The notes: a model not told the origin generated them from the letters alone. A stretch of 64,000 nt of DNA from Diploscapter coronatus (GCA_964036155.1 OZ038422.1:58675201-58739200); one strand, 5' to 3'; positions 47,605 through 58,836 are shown, counted from the first letter of the stretch. Program-made: numbers and translations.

Positions 47605-47730
47605 ACTGACTTCTCAATAGAACCGTCGTTCGTGCGTCAATCACTGCATAATTTGCATAATCATCTCCTCTCCAATGCTAAAAATCCCCCTCAAACTTTG
47701 CCCCTGGTACAGATCGACACCGACATTTGA
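47605..47730 (+). CDS. Small terminal-type exon, tandem copy 1
   Basis: An open block in phase 0 after TTTTTCCAG, running 41 codons to TGA. It encodes a motif SIEPSFVRQSLHNLH followed by NHLLSNAKN and a short tail ending TDI. The same frame is kept in copy 2 at 48046. About 100 bp of 3' sequence is also shared. No first exon was found; it may be a last exon of an unseen gene. Family unknown. Confidence 0.4.
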   Translation, partial: TDFSIEPSFVRQSLHNLHNHLLSNAKNPPQTLPLVQIDTDI

Positions 47731-48045
47731 GTCTGAAAAAAGAGGCTTAACCTGCAATTTGAAACCGACTTCAGCATATCCAAATGAAATCGTTACTCAG
47801 ATAACAACCGAGAATTAGCCGACTTTTCAAACATAGACATATTTTTAACTTTTTACAATAAAATCAATTGATGATGTAGATAAAAGATGTCGGAAGATTA
47901 CGTGTGACTCACTAGGATAAAATTTTATGATCGTTATGAATATTTTTGAAAAAAAACTGAATTAACAATTTCTGAAATTGACTTTTTGAAAAAATATTTT
48001 TCCTGATATTAATCGACATTGATACATTTTTCCAATTTTTTCCAG

Positions 48046-48170
48046 GAGGGATATCGATAGAGCAGTCGTTCGTGCGTCAATCACTGCATAATTTGCATAA
48101 TCATCTCCTCTCCAATGCTAAAAATTCCCTTCAAACTTTGCCCCTGGTACAGAGAGGCACCGACATTTGA
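48046..48170 (+). CDS. Small terminal-type exon, tandem copy 2
   Basis: Follows TTTTTTCCAG and reads SIEQSFVRQSLHNLH, then NHLLSNAKN, ending TDI before TGA. It is over 90% identical to copy 1 at the DNA level across the coding part. Differences cluster at the edges, and the length of the frame is conserved although the entry phase differs. Duplicated together with its 3' flank. Confidence 0.4.
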
Positions 48171-48784
48171 TTTTGAACAGGTGCAAATTTGAAATCGACT
48201 TCAGCATATCCAAATGAAATCGTTACTCGGACAACAATAACTAGCAATAAGAATTAACGGACATTCAAACATAGACACATTCTCAAACATACTGTAATTA
48301 CGATAATTATCAGGATCGTTTATGCTTGAAAACTTTATAAACACCGCTAGATTTTGAGGTTATAAATTTCATTATTGCTTTGAATTCCAAATTTTGTTTT
48401 TATTTTTAGTCTTTTTAGCAGGATGCCATATTTGGACACCCCCATCTGTAGCTCCACTGGAAATATCTGAATGTGAAAGCGGATTGACAAGCCAAATTAG
48501 TATCACCGGGTGAGAAAAATAATGAAAAGAATATACCTGAACACAAAAGATTCTTTATGAGGATTAACTCAAATTTGAAATCGATTTCTCGATATTCATT
48601 CAAAATTAAATCTATTACAGAATGAGCATTCGTATGTGAGAAAGCAATGCAGACAAAATCATCGTCGGAAACTATTCATCTTGTAAGTATTGCATTTATT
48701 TTTATCCATTCGATTAAAACTTAATGAATTTCCTCTTTCAATAAATCGACAGTTCTGATTTTTTTTTTGCAAAAATCCCAGCAG

Positions 48785-48835
48785 AGAAAACGTTCGATCA
48801 AACAGTCGTTCGTGCGTCAGAAAACTAAAGACTAA
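48785..48835 (+). CDS. Small terminal-type exon, diverged copy 3
   Basis: After ATCCCAGCAG the frame reads RKRSIKQSFVRQKTKD and stops. Only the SI.QSFVRQ core and the preceding acceptor are shared with copies 1 and 2. The DNA word CAGTCGTTCGTGCGTCA is identical, so it is related but truncated. Confidence 0.3.
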   Translation, partial: RKRSIKQSFVRQKTKD

Positions 48836-49454
48836 CAGTTTTGCATAAATGATATTTCTCCCAAAGTTATTGTAATCACTGAAAGTTGAAAATAGCACAG
48901 GGTTCGACATAAAATGATGACAATGCCTTCACGAGCCTTATCAATGAAGGCGGAGCCCGCTCCCTTGACTCGATTATAGAAGGGGGCCCTTTTCCCTGCG
49001 AAGATGGTCCATTTTATCTTTGAAATAATTTCGTGATTTATCCATCGTGCTATTTGAGTTACCAAATCAACTAACGTTTGTTATCCCCAATCTAACAACA
49101 TCCAGTCTTTGTTCTTGAATACTCTCTGGTGAATCGCCGAGAGCTAAAGACCTTGATAATCTTGATACCTTCAACTCGAGCTTAACCTTCTGATTCCCCA
49201 TTCACCTTTCCATTAGAGCTTTCCCCTCTTATCAAGACACCCCGAAATCCACGTTCATTTGTTTTTGCTCCCGACTTAGACAAATATTATAATCACAATC
49301 GTGTTCATATAAGTTCTGATTTTTGATAACAACTTATCAGTTAGCGTTAATAATTCTTTTTAGTTTATCAATATATTTGCAGAACTAGCCCGTATTGTTT
49401 CAAAACACCTATTTAATAAAAATCTATCAGTCATAAATAAAACAATTTTTCAGG

Positions 49455-49741
49455 ATGAAGGTAATTGCCCTTATTTGCATAATTGGATGTCTGATATCGC
49501 TTGTGTTTGGTGGTCTCATTGACAGATCTGGAAGAGATCTCGAAAAGCGACAGGTAAAATAAATCGTATTCATCCTCTTGGTTCATTTCATGAGATGAGT
49601 CTACAAGTTTTTACACTCAAATTTTTAAAATCACTCTTTTAATCAATAAAATTCTAGGCCGATGAAAAGACCATTGGAAAGAATTATAATTCACAAGGTA
49701 AAATTTATCATCATTATCATAAGACCCTGCAAACTACTTGA
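49455..49741 (+). CDS. Short secreted-peptide gene
   Basis: The ATG lies one base after a TTTTTCAG acceptor. Exon 1 (49455-49553) encodes a textbook signal peptide (MKVIALICIIGCLISLVFG) followed by a charged segment with a dibasic site (DLEKRQ). Exon 2 starts at 49658 after ATTCTAG and reads ADEKTIGKNYNSQ. It either runs on to TGA at 49741 (60 residues) or splices at CAAG|gtaaaa to an exon I cannot see. A small secreted or neuropeptide-like product is likely. The AG just before the ATG may be a trans-splice or 5'-UTR splice site. No family recognised; it lies just downstream of the tandem small exons and may belong to the same cluster. Confidence 0.55.
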
Positions 49742-49935
49742 AGTCTAAAGCGCAGAGTGTACAACTTTGCCCCAGAAAAATTATACAATGTACGATTATT
49801 CGTCACTCTATCCATTTCTTTATTTTTCTCAATTTTCATTGAATTTTTACAATTATTTTTTTATCAATTTGGCCTGCAGATAGATAATCGATACATTAGG
49901 ATAATTTACGCCTGTTTTTTTGCGAAAATATACTC

Positions 49936-50914
49936 ACAAGGAGTGCTCACTATAAGAAACGCGAATTACCGGACAAGGCCTATATCATTAGAAAGCTTGT
50001 TCCAAGAGCAGTGCAATGATGCCAAACTTTTATGCCCATAAGGGATTTTACGCTGTAAACGAAGGACAAGAAGTTTCTTAGTATAGGCCTGATGTCGCAT
50101 AGCGTTTTCTGTCGTTGTTTCTTCGTGATTTCACATGGGATTTCAGAATTTCTTTGTGTAATATGTAGGAATATACCATACAATGATGTAAGAAATAAAT
50201 TTAAGCAAGTCTCTGCACATTTCAGGTAAAGGTGGTCCGTTTCCAGCCTTTGATCGGTTTTATAAATAACATTTTCCGAATAAAATCGTGCCTAGGTTTT
50301 ATTTCTGCAGCACATGCACTAATAATTCGTCTATAGAGGTTTTCGACACCGTAGAATCCGAATCTGACGGTTAAAATTCGATTCGACCACTTTTTACGCA
50401 TGTTCTGGAGCCTTCCGAAAGCGGAACTTCCCGGAAACGGAAAGTTGTTATTTCTCTACGGAAAAAATCTGAATTTTGTATCAAAATGACGAGAAGAGCA
50501 CGAATAATTAAAATCCGAAGAGATCTCGTCGATACAATCACTACATCGAGTGCGGTGAATTTTTGAAGATTATCCATAATATCATTTATAAGACCGGTCA
50601 AAGGCTGGAGACGGACCACCTTTACCTTAAATGTGCAGGGACTTGCTTAAATTTATTTCTTACATCATTGTATGGTATATTCCTACATATTACAGAAAGA
50701 AATTCTGAAATCCCATGTGAAATCACGAAGAAACAACGACAGAAAACGCTATGCGACATCAGGCCTACACTAAGAAACTTCTCGTCTTTCGTTTGCAGCG
50801 TAAAATCCCTTATGGGCACAAAAGTTTGGCATCATTGCACTGCTCTTGGAACAAGCCTTCTAATTATATAGGTCTTGTCCGGTAATTCGCGTTTCTTATA
50901 GTGAGAACTCCTTG
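49936..50914. mobile_element. Foldback element with ~334-bp arms (spacer ~310 bp)
   Basis: The segment 49936-50270 is repeated as its reverse complement at 50581-50914 at about 95% identity. Arm landmarks are ACTATAAGAAACGCGAATTACC, CATAGCGTTTTCTGTCGTTG and GGTAAAGGTGGTCCGT. The outer ends read ACAAGGAGTG and, reversed, ACAAGGAGTT. The spacer has short open frames only. A long-arm inverted repeat of this kind is a non-autonomous transposon, and its transcript would form a long hairpin. Confidence 0.8.
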
Positions 50915-52470
50915 TCAGCAGCAAATTTTAAATTTTAGACTGCGTCTCCGCGGTCCTTAGGCCGGGTAAGTTAGGCATGAATGATAATAGCTTTCTCACT
51001 AGGGAAGCATCTGACCTCGTTCTCTCGATATGAAAAACGGATACCACCATCGTGTTCTTCATGAAATTCTGATTCGAAATATGTAAAAAAAATTAGCTGC
51101 CATCGAGTACGAAATTTGCGTATTAGGGCCCGCTGAAAAGTTAGCACGAACGTCATTGCTCACCTAGGCCGGTTTTGAGGGAAAGGAGACACGAGCAGCG
51201 CGGCGCAGTGGTAGTGAGATGGGGATAAGAGTGAAGGAATGCTATGCCCAGGGTTGCTGACGGGCCCAATTTTTCGGACCCGGACCCGCATGAAAATTTG
51301 CATTATTTTCAAATTTTTCAAACAAAAAACGTAATTTTAAAGGTATTTGTTATTGAAATGCAATCATTTCAGCTTATAGAATATTCCTGAGTCTATTTGA
51401 TATTGATTTCTTTATCCCCTCATCAGAATAATTTAATCGGATCAGATGATTAGAAATCAATGATAATTTTTGAATCAACGAACTTATTGAAAAAGGCATA
51501 AGTTTCACTTGCAAAGAATCAGCATCAGAGCTGTTGCGGAATCGAATTTAAAAAATTCGGAATAGGAAGTTCCAGTTTTTCGACATCGCAACCGGAATTT
51601 TTCTTAATTTAACTAAATCGAAGAGTTACGCCAAAAAAATCTTAGTTAATGCTCTATTATAATTCTAACAAAAATTGAAGTCTTATATTCTCAATGAAGA
51701 GTGATCATTTTTATTTGAATCCCTTCTTCATTTATTTAGCCCGCTGCAGGCGAAGGTGAATAAAATTCATTTCTCTAGTAATTTTTTCCATAGGAAAATC
51801 AGCTTATTGGATAAAATTTCTCCTATAAATAACTAATTATCTTGAAACTTTCTTTATACACAATAGCGAAAGACATAATTGCTAGTTGCATTGATAATCC
51901 CTAATATATTCCCTTATTGAAATGTTAGTAGGAGATTTTTTATTTTTATTTTTGGAGAGTTAAGAAAATTTGAAAGAAATACCAAATGGTACACTAGAAT
52001 TTCATTGCAAAATTGAAGGCAGGATGCTATTTTCGAGTGATATTTTCATTCTCAAAAATTGGCTATTTTAGATAATCCTAACCAAGTGCTGAGTCCACCG
52101 TCAAGGATAAAGGGTATGCTTACTAGGCAAGCTACGAGGCAAGTGTTCTAAATAAGATTTATTGTTACATACTCATTGTAAGATTAGGGAGCGCAAATGA
52201 TTTTGCTAATGTGAAGACAAAGTTATAATTATTTATTTTTTATGAAAATATAGAACTTTGCCATTCTTTGGAAAAAAGCCGCATGAAAAATTAGTGTAAC
52301 CAAAGGTATCAATTTTTGAAGACGACAATCCGAGAACCCTTTTTCTTGACGATTTTCCGTCAAGTGAAAACGAGCGATTTGAAAATTTCACTGATCATTT
52401 TGATCGGCTCAAGTCGTGTTTCGGGGACATATTCCGGAAGCAAAAATGCTCTCTAGCTTCATATCTAACT
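50915..52470. other. Gene-free repeat-rich stretch
   Basis: No splice-bounded coding sequence. GC-rich patches such as GGCGCAGTGGTAGTG (about 51202) and GACGGGCCCAATTTTTCGG (about 51258) stand out from the AT-rich background and look like fragments of mobile elements, but none could be delimited. Confidence 0.5.
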
Positions 52471-52476
52471 AGCCGG

Positions 52477-52848
52477 CTAGGGGCTGCTCCGCAGCCTGCG
52501 TTTTCTTATTTAAATAAAAATTATATTAGCGTAATTTCTTGATTCGCCTTCATCAGTTCGTATTACGACACTTCTAACTTAACTTCATTTGTGAAAATTC
52601 GTTCAGCGAAACTTGCATTTTGAAACGTATTTTACCGCATATGCATAACTGCTATCCTTCACTATTGGAAAAAAAAACGTATTTGCGAGATGATATAGTT
52701 GACCGTGAACCTTGAAACATTGCCGTTCAGAAGAAAAATTGGCAGCTTCTGCTTTCATACTACCAAATGCAAACGCACTATTAACGTTTCGAACATTTTC
52801 GTGAAAACTTGTGCTAAATTCGTGTTCACGCATAAGTAGCTCTTTCAA
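52477..52848 (-). mobile_element. Helitron-like relic: helicase-like N-terminal domain fragment and possible 3' end
   Basis: On the minus strand, 52848-52603 encodes NVNSAFAFGSMKAEA and FKVHGQLYHL, preceded by DFPLTLKELL. This is the pattern of the conserved block just before Helitron Rep/helicase domains (..N-S-A-F-A-F-S..., F-R-V-H-G-Q-I-Y-H). The frame is cut by stops and no Rep or helicase motifs follow. About 100 bp downstream, a GC-rich hairpin (GGCTGC-GGA-GCAGCC) is followed by CTAG, which resembles a Helitron 3' terminus, although the hairpin-to-CTAG distance is short. The copy is inactive. Confidence 0.55.
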
Positions 52849-52999
52849 CGTTAGCGGAAAATCATTGAACTTATCTTCTACAAATTACCGCGAGAACAGC
52901 AAGAATCATACGTATTACTTTTTTATTTATACTCATCTGCAAAATATAAACTTTTATACGCACTACATCTTTTATCTCTATCTCCCAACGAATGCTTTT

Positions 53000-53720
53000 C
53001 TACGTTTTCGTTATTGGCAGCCAAAAGTTTCGTTTCTTGTTGTACTTTATAATGTGACGTTTCTTATAGTCAGCTTTTTCAACATCACTTTTCTTTTTTC
53101 TACCTCTTTTTGCTGAAGTATTCGTTAACAAATTAGCGATAGGCGAGGATAAACTTGAAACGTTTGATATATTTCTTTGATCTGGACGTAAAGTATCGGA
53201 AATCGTGAATCGTAAAATTTGGTGGAAAGAGACAGCTATCATTGCTCAAAATTTTCGTAACGTAATAGCATACAAATTCTCCACAACTAACGCCACCATT
53301 TTGTCTGGCAATTTCTTGATCACTTTTGGCTATTAGCATTGGATGAACGCCTGTTACGATTTCGCATATTTCTTGAAATGCATCATAAACGTAGTTCGAA
53401 ACATTCATAAAAAGAGAGTCGTAGTAATATATTTCGAGAGCTTCGAAGTTAATCGTACATAACGTAAAGTGGATTCTACTTTGATCGAAAATTGGAACAA
53501 ACAAAATCCTACATCCGTTAGAAATCGTAACATTTGCAATTATAAAATCTCGAATGTACTGTAAGTAATTATCTTGAAGCGTAAAGAAATGATAATGACT
53601 CATTTGCCAAATCGTTATATCTATATAAGAAACTTTCTCATGACTTTGATTGCACTCGTGGACTTTAAATTTAACAAAATCGTTGACTCGTCATGTCGAA
53701 AAACATAGCGTTGGGGCGTA
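53000..53720 (-). pseudogene. Ulp1/C48-type cysteine protease relic of a mobile element
   Basis: An open minus-strand block (53133-53603, extending upstream to about 53700 in the same frame) shows the Ulp1 order of catalytic residues: His in SRIHFTLC, Asp in IYYYDSLF, Gln in ARQNGGVSCGEF and the nucleophile Cys six residues later. A second frame overlapping its 3' end (53000-53242) encodes a basic segment (SAKRGRKKKSDVEKADYKKR), typical of the N-terminal region of Helitron-like proteins, so a frameshift separates the two. The protease, basic segment and Helitron-like block at 52603-52848 lie in that order on one strand and probably derive from one element. Confidence 0.6.
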
Positions 53721-53840
53721 AAACTTCGTTATACTTGTCGTTATTCGTGGTCCCTAATTTACTATCAATTTTACCCTTTTCCTCGGCACTCGCTCCCAAC
53801 TCAACATCATTTTCGTCATAACTAAAAAAGACAACTCTTG

Positions 53841-54034
53841 CAGACTTGGGACTTTTTTGAAATTTGATCACCGCACCGCAACTCAATTTCCCCCATCGCA
53901 CTGCAGTAACGGAGATCACCACCGCAACTGCACCGCATCGCGTCAATTCCTTATTTTATCCGCTGCACTGCACCGCACCGCAGTAGCGTAAATCACCACC
54001 GCACCACGGCTGCGATGGGAAAGTCCCAAATCTG
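53841..54034. mobile_element. MITE with CACCGCACCGCA core
   Basis: The termini CAGACTTGGGACTTTT and, reversed, CAGATTTGGGACTTTCCC form an inverted repeat around a GC-rich core of repeated CACCGCACCGCA/CTGCACCGCA units. Related pieces occur at 7570-7620 (CACCGCATCGCAG, then GGAAAAGTCCCAAGTCTG) and 4588-4690, so this is a family. Confidence 0.65.
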
Positions 54035-54669
54035 AACGTTGACTCTTTTGAGACTCACCAGAAGAGAACGAAGCAGATCAAGAAATAGCTTACTTTCAAA
54101 TCTTCAATAACTAAACTGAGCATGTGCTAATTCAACACATGAAAAGACACGAAAAGTCAACGACGAAAAAATTACGCTGAACGAATTTTCAAAATATCGA
54201 TACAAATTTAGCATATTAAGCCGTTGAAAATTTAGCACTCCATCATTTCTCGAGACGTCCTGGCTCTGTATGGAGAAAGAGACGCGCAGCGTGGGGTCGT
54301 GCATAATAATGAAATGAAAGACTTCTCTCGTGAAATGAAACTTGATACAAAATTAGCATGTTAACGCATTAACGTTCACTTGAATTAATTGTGGTTCATT
54401 CTACTTTTATTATATAGAAGATAGATAGATAGAAGATCGTAAGGGAAGAAAAATAACGAAAAACAGCATTTAAAATTTTCTAGAATTTTTTTTTGAAAAA
54501 AGTACTGAAAAATCACTTTGACTTAGTCTTCATAAACGGGAATGGACTTGCGCTCTCTACTTAAGATTACTATTTTTCCGAAACAATTAATGCATAAAGA
54601 TCATTTCAGCGTGAGTATACAGGGGAATGAGATTGTAAGTTATTATTTGTATATAAGGATCGCCAGCTC

Positions 54670-54919
54670 TACTCCGTAAAAACTGCCTATCCGCAACGAT
54701 CGGCATTCACTGGCAATTGTCTGAATTCATCGGCACTTCTTTCGGCAATTGTCCATGACGATCGGCACTTTTCAAGCTGCCGACAAATGTCAGCAGTTGT
54801 GGATCGGCAATTTTCGCGAGAAACTTCCGATGAATTCGGACAACTATCAATCCGTGCCAATCGACAAAAAGTGAACGTCGGCAATTGTCAGTGCGGATAA
54901 ACAGTTTTTACACTGAGTA
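54670..54919. mobile_element. MITE with CGGCAATTGTC internal repeats
   Basis: The left end TACTCCGTAAAAACTGCCTA matches the reversed right end TACTCAGTGTAAAAACTGTTTA. The interior carries several CGGCA(A/C)TT-type repeats in both orientations (CGGCAATTGTC, ATCGGCACTTTT). About 250 bp, non-coding. Confidence 0.7.
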
Positions 54920-55020
54920 TTTTTTTTTATCTATCTACCAACCTCTATGCAGTTTAGATTAGATTTAGATAAGAATATAAAAGTTATAGCTTTCTAATCT
55001 TTGATATAATGTGTGACATA

Positions 55021-55784
55021 CAGTGGTGGATAAAAGTTTTCGACCACCCCCATTTTTCGATGATTTACCTACTTTTAGTCAACCAATAACTTGAAATACG
55101 GTTAATGATGTTAAAATTATTGAATTAATGTGATATACCAAATTTTACAAGGGAAGTGTCTGATCTAAAGTTCTTCTTTCGAAACCAAACCAAGCGGAAC
55201 CTACCAAAGCGGCATCGCTGATTACAATTATGCAAAAATTTGCTGCAATTGGCCACTTTCACCGCGGTAAAGAATCATAACTTTTGCAAAGAATATATTT
55301 CCGACGAAGAAAACAAAGAAGACCTTCGCTCGCTACCTTCTCTCCTATTCCACACCCTATATTCATAGCAAAAGGAGCAAAGGGAAAAGTGCGCGAATTC
55401 GACTCGATTGTGATGGGGTAATATTAGTGTAGTGGCTATGCCATTGGCCAGTCAGTTCGCCGCCGATCCGGCAGCGAGCGAAGGTCTTCTTTGTTTTCTT
55501 CGTCGGAAATATATTCTTTGCAAAAGTTATGATTCTTTACCGCGGTGAAAGTGGCCAATTACAGAAAATTTTTGCATAATTGTAGTCAGCGATGCCGCTT
55601 TGGTAGGTTCCGCTTGGTTTGGTTTCGAAAGAAGAACTTTAGATCAGACACTTCCCTTGTAAAATTTGGTATATCACATTAATTCAATAATTTTAACATC
55701 ATTAACCGTATTTCAAGTTATTGGTTGACTAAAAGTAGGTAAATCATCGAAAAATGGGGGTGATCGAATTTTTGTTCGCCACTA
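55021..55784. mobile_element. Tc1-type foldback element with ~313-bp arms
   Basis: Arms 55021-55334 and 55473-55784 are inverted copies at about 97% identity around a 138-bp spacer. The outer end CAGTGGTGGATAAAAGTTTT, directly after TA, is a Tc1-like terminus; the right end has drifted (TTTAGTGGCGAACAAAAA). Identity between the arms is high, so the insertion or arm homogenisation is recent. There is no transposase. Confidence 0.85.
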
Positions 55785-55987
55785 AATAAAATTTCATGTA
55801 TGATCAGATACTGTTGTTTATAATGTATGTAGCAATTTTGGAGCATAAAAATACGCAATAGAACTCGTATTGCACTCTGTAGACGTTAATTTCAGGTAAT
55901 ATGCACTAAATCCTTGCCACGAAGAGTGAACGATCTAAGAAATTTAATAAATCAACTATTCGCAAGACTTTGCTCCTCTCCCTCCTA

Positions 55988-57177
55988 CAAAGTGCAAAAT
56001 AAGTACTGTTGACAAAATATTTCGCTGTGAAAACGTAATAAGCGTTCAAATGAAAAGCCGTTTTTATAGATAATTTATTTAGATCTTCAGAAACAAAAAT
56101 AAATTAACAATTTTCGAAATAACTGCCATTGGCCTTGATACAGCGCCTGAGTCTGTGAGGGAATGAGTCGAAGGCGTTTCAGGTGAAGTTCAGGTCGTGA
56201 TCGGCTCAGGCCTTCGTCAAAGCTCGTTTGAGGGATTCCAAAGTGGTGTGGGATGTCGAGCAAGCCTTTTTCTACAATTCATTCCATATGCTATAATCCA
56301 GGAGTTCAAATCGGGAGAATGGGAGGTCGGTGAAATCCAGCATATTTGCGTGGTACCGTTGTTGCACGGATTTGGCTTTTGGTAGACTTCTTTGTTAATT
56401 TTCAGCCCTTTCTTAACGAAGATCAATGGCGATTTTTCGTCCGCAGTCGCGACTGTTCAAACCATCACAGATTAGGAATGAGCCTTCCTTCCAATGTTTC
56501 GACCACTTGAACTGGAAGCAGAGACATCTGGAGCAATAATACAGTCGTTTTGACGTTTGATGGCAGCTTTCACAGTGAAGCACAGCGAAGAATTTCTCAT
56601 CGCTGAATACAATAGTCGAATGCGTGCCAGCAGAAAATCGTTGCAGCAACTGCTTACATCTTTGAACTCGTATGACCATATCATTGGGAGTCAGATCGTG
56701 AAAGTTTTAGAACTTGTAGGGCTTGAGCTTGAGGTCCTTTCTGACAATTGAACGGGCGACTATGCGACTGATGTCCAGGTTTTGAGTCATTTTCCGGATT
56801 GACCTTTTGAAATTTCGCTTAATTCGCATCTTGATAAGTTTCTTGGCTCTGGTGACGTTGAAAGTTTTGGAGCTGTCGGAACGAGGTCTGTCAGAAGTAG
56901 AGCCAACCTCCTTGAATAGTTTGATGTGGCGTGAAACCACTTGTCGTAACGTTTTGAGCAGCCGAGCGGTTATTTCATTGCTGTATTTTTGCTTGTAAAA
57001 CTCGATGATTGTAAAATGCTTTGTACACGGGGCTGCCATTCGGAAATTAACAACTGAAATGTTTTAAAACTCGGATAAATAGCTAAAATAAAGCACGGCG
57101 ATTTCATAAAAATAAAAAATAAATTATAAAAAAAAACGGCGTTGTAAAGTTGTCAATAGTACTTATTTTACACCCTG
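55988..57177 (-). mobile_element. Inactive mariner-family transposon (Tc1/mariner)
   Basis: A 1190-bp element flanked by TA on both sides, with 28-bp inverted ends (CAAAGTGCAAAATAAGTACT / CAGGGTGTAAAATAAGTACT). The minus strand encodes a transposase in pieces. The piece at 56707-57039 carries a helix-turn-helix N-terminus (KYSNEITARLLKTLRQVVSRH, RPRSDSSKTFNVTRAKKL). The piece at 56413-56679 carries the catalytic block with FSDEKFFAV (first Asp), and the frame then shifts to NDCIIAPD. The C-terminal end is at 56100-56426. At least two frameshifts and several stops make it non-functional. Confidence 0.85.
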
Positions 57178-58836
57178 TATGTTTTAAGTCCACGACTTCT
57201 GGAACTCTGTTCTTCTATTGATCAGCCACTGAAGGGAGTGTAGTGAGAAATGGTCCTCATCCCGTGACAAATATCGACGGCTGCAATCAAACTTTTCCCA
57301 TAATGTAGAGATAGATATTGCACAATCTTTGCAAGCTGCCTGTGTCCACAATCGATCCATTTTTTCTTTTTCCCCACCCCTTCTTTTCCTTTTATTATTG
57401 TAGAACAGATGAAAGAAGACGGATGAAACAAAACTGCTGTGCCAAAAGGCAACATATTTCTTCATCTTTCTTTTTTCACCATTTCCCTGGACGACTTCCT
57501 TATTTTCTCTAGCTTTCTCTATTGTATCAGCTTTTCTCCGCCCTTTTCTCGTTTCGAAATTTTATTACAATTTAGCGGTGTCTATCTGCCTTGAAATAAA
57601 TCCATTGTTAATGATTCTGTTGTCTGTATCTTTGTCGACTAATTACTAATCAACCAACAATTAGCTTCAGAAGGGTTACTTTCTGAGAATCCTTTTCTGC
57701 TCACAATTCTGGGAAGGCCCTTCCTTGAGAGCGGAAGTGGGAGGAAATAATACGCTTCTAAAAAGTGGAAGGAAACGATACGCTGCTAAAATTTTCTTTT
57801 TTCTGTCTCAAGATAAAAGCCGCATTCCTTGCTGCCTATCACAATTCACCGAATTTGCTTCTTTTATTTTTTATTTTTCGCTTTAAAGGTTAATTACTCA
57901 AGTTTGAGATAAGTAAATTGGTATTCTATTCAACTGCCTGATTTACGCCACACGGTTTATCACACACAATCTACCTGCCAAACTTTTGACCGCCACTATA
58001 TCATAACACATGATATCATGTCCCATTAGTCTATGATGCAAAGGCTACATTCATGAACTCATAAAATCGTAAATATTTATCCTGTGAATAGCTTAATGAT
58101 AGGAGATCGTTAGCTCGTGACAATGAAGAAATCAAGTGATATATTATGAAGAAGTAAAGTCTCATTAGGGAGGATTTGTCAAAATTAGGTAAATGAAATG
58201 GAAAAATTGTAAACCTTCATAAATACTAACTTAGGGACTAGAAAAGAATTGAAAATAATACGAAAAAGGAAATCTGAAACATTTAAAGTTTTGAAAATAT
58301 GAAAGTGAATAAAAAATATGTAGCGAAAAGCTGGAGGGATAATGATAAATCGAATGAGATATGATTTGAGCAGTCCTTTCTAATCAACAGCATTGCTTTG
58401 TAAGTACCGTAAAACCTTTAAAGGCTGTTTAATTTATGTATAATTTACTAAACGAGACATCCATAGCTTTGTAATTAAAACTATAATCTTAGGTATTTTA
58501 TTTCTAACGCTTTTAAAGACTCTACGGTAAATAAATATTTTTGTGGGAGGAAATAAATTGAAGATAGGAAAGCTGAGGTAGAAGCTTCGAAACGAACGAC
58601 AACTAATTCTGATTGTCGTTGCTAATAAACTCATCAATCATCAAAATTAATGCAAATGTAGTTTCAGAGAATAAAGGCGACTTGATAAATATAATACCAC
58701 TTCCGATGAATTATTGTAAGTAGACAGAAAATACGTAGATGAAGAATACAATGTGTAGTCCAGTTAACCAATTTTGGAAGGAAGTCCAAATGAAAAGCAC
58801 CAGGAATTTGGCAATGAGAATTCCCAATCAAATGCA
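57178..58836. other. Gene-free stretch downstream of chimaerin
   Basis: AT-rich DNA with no supportable exon. It holds repeat family A copy 3 (57805-57912). The chimaerin 3'-UTR should lie in its right-hand part. Confidence 0.55.
57805..57912 (+). repeat. Dispersed repeat family A, copy 3 (partial)
   Basis: Contains TGTCTCAAGATAAAAGC.GCATT, TTGCTGCCTA, CACAATTCACCGAATTTG and TTACTCAAGTTTGA, in the same order as copies 1 and 2; the 5' third is missing. Confidence 0.65.

Noticed and set aside
49757..50041. 94-codon frame with hydrophobic runs
   Set aside because: It runs from AT-rich spacer into the arm of a foldback element. The hydrophobicity reflects T-rich DNA, and there is no start context or splice signal.
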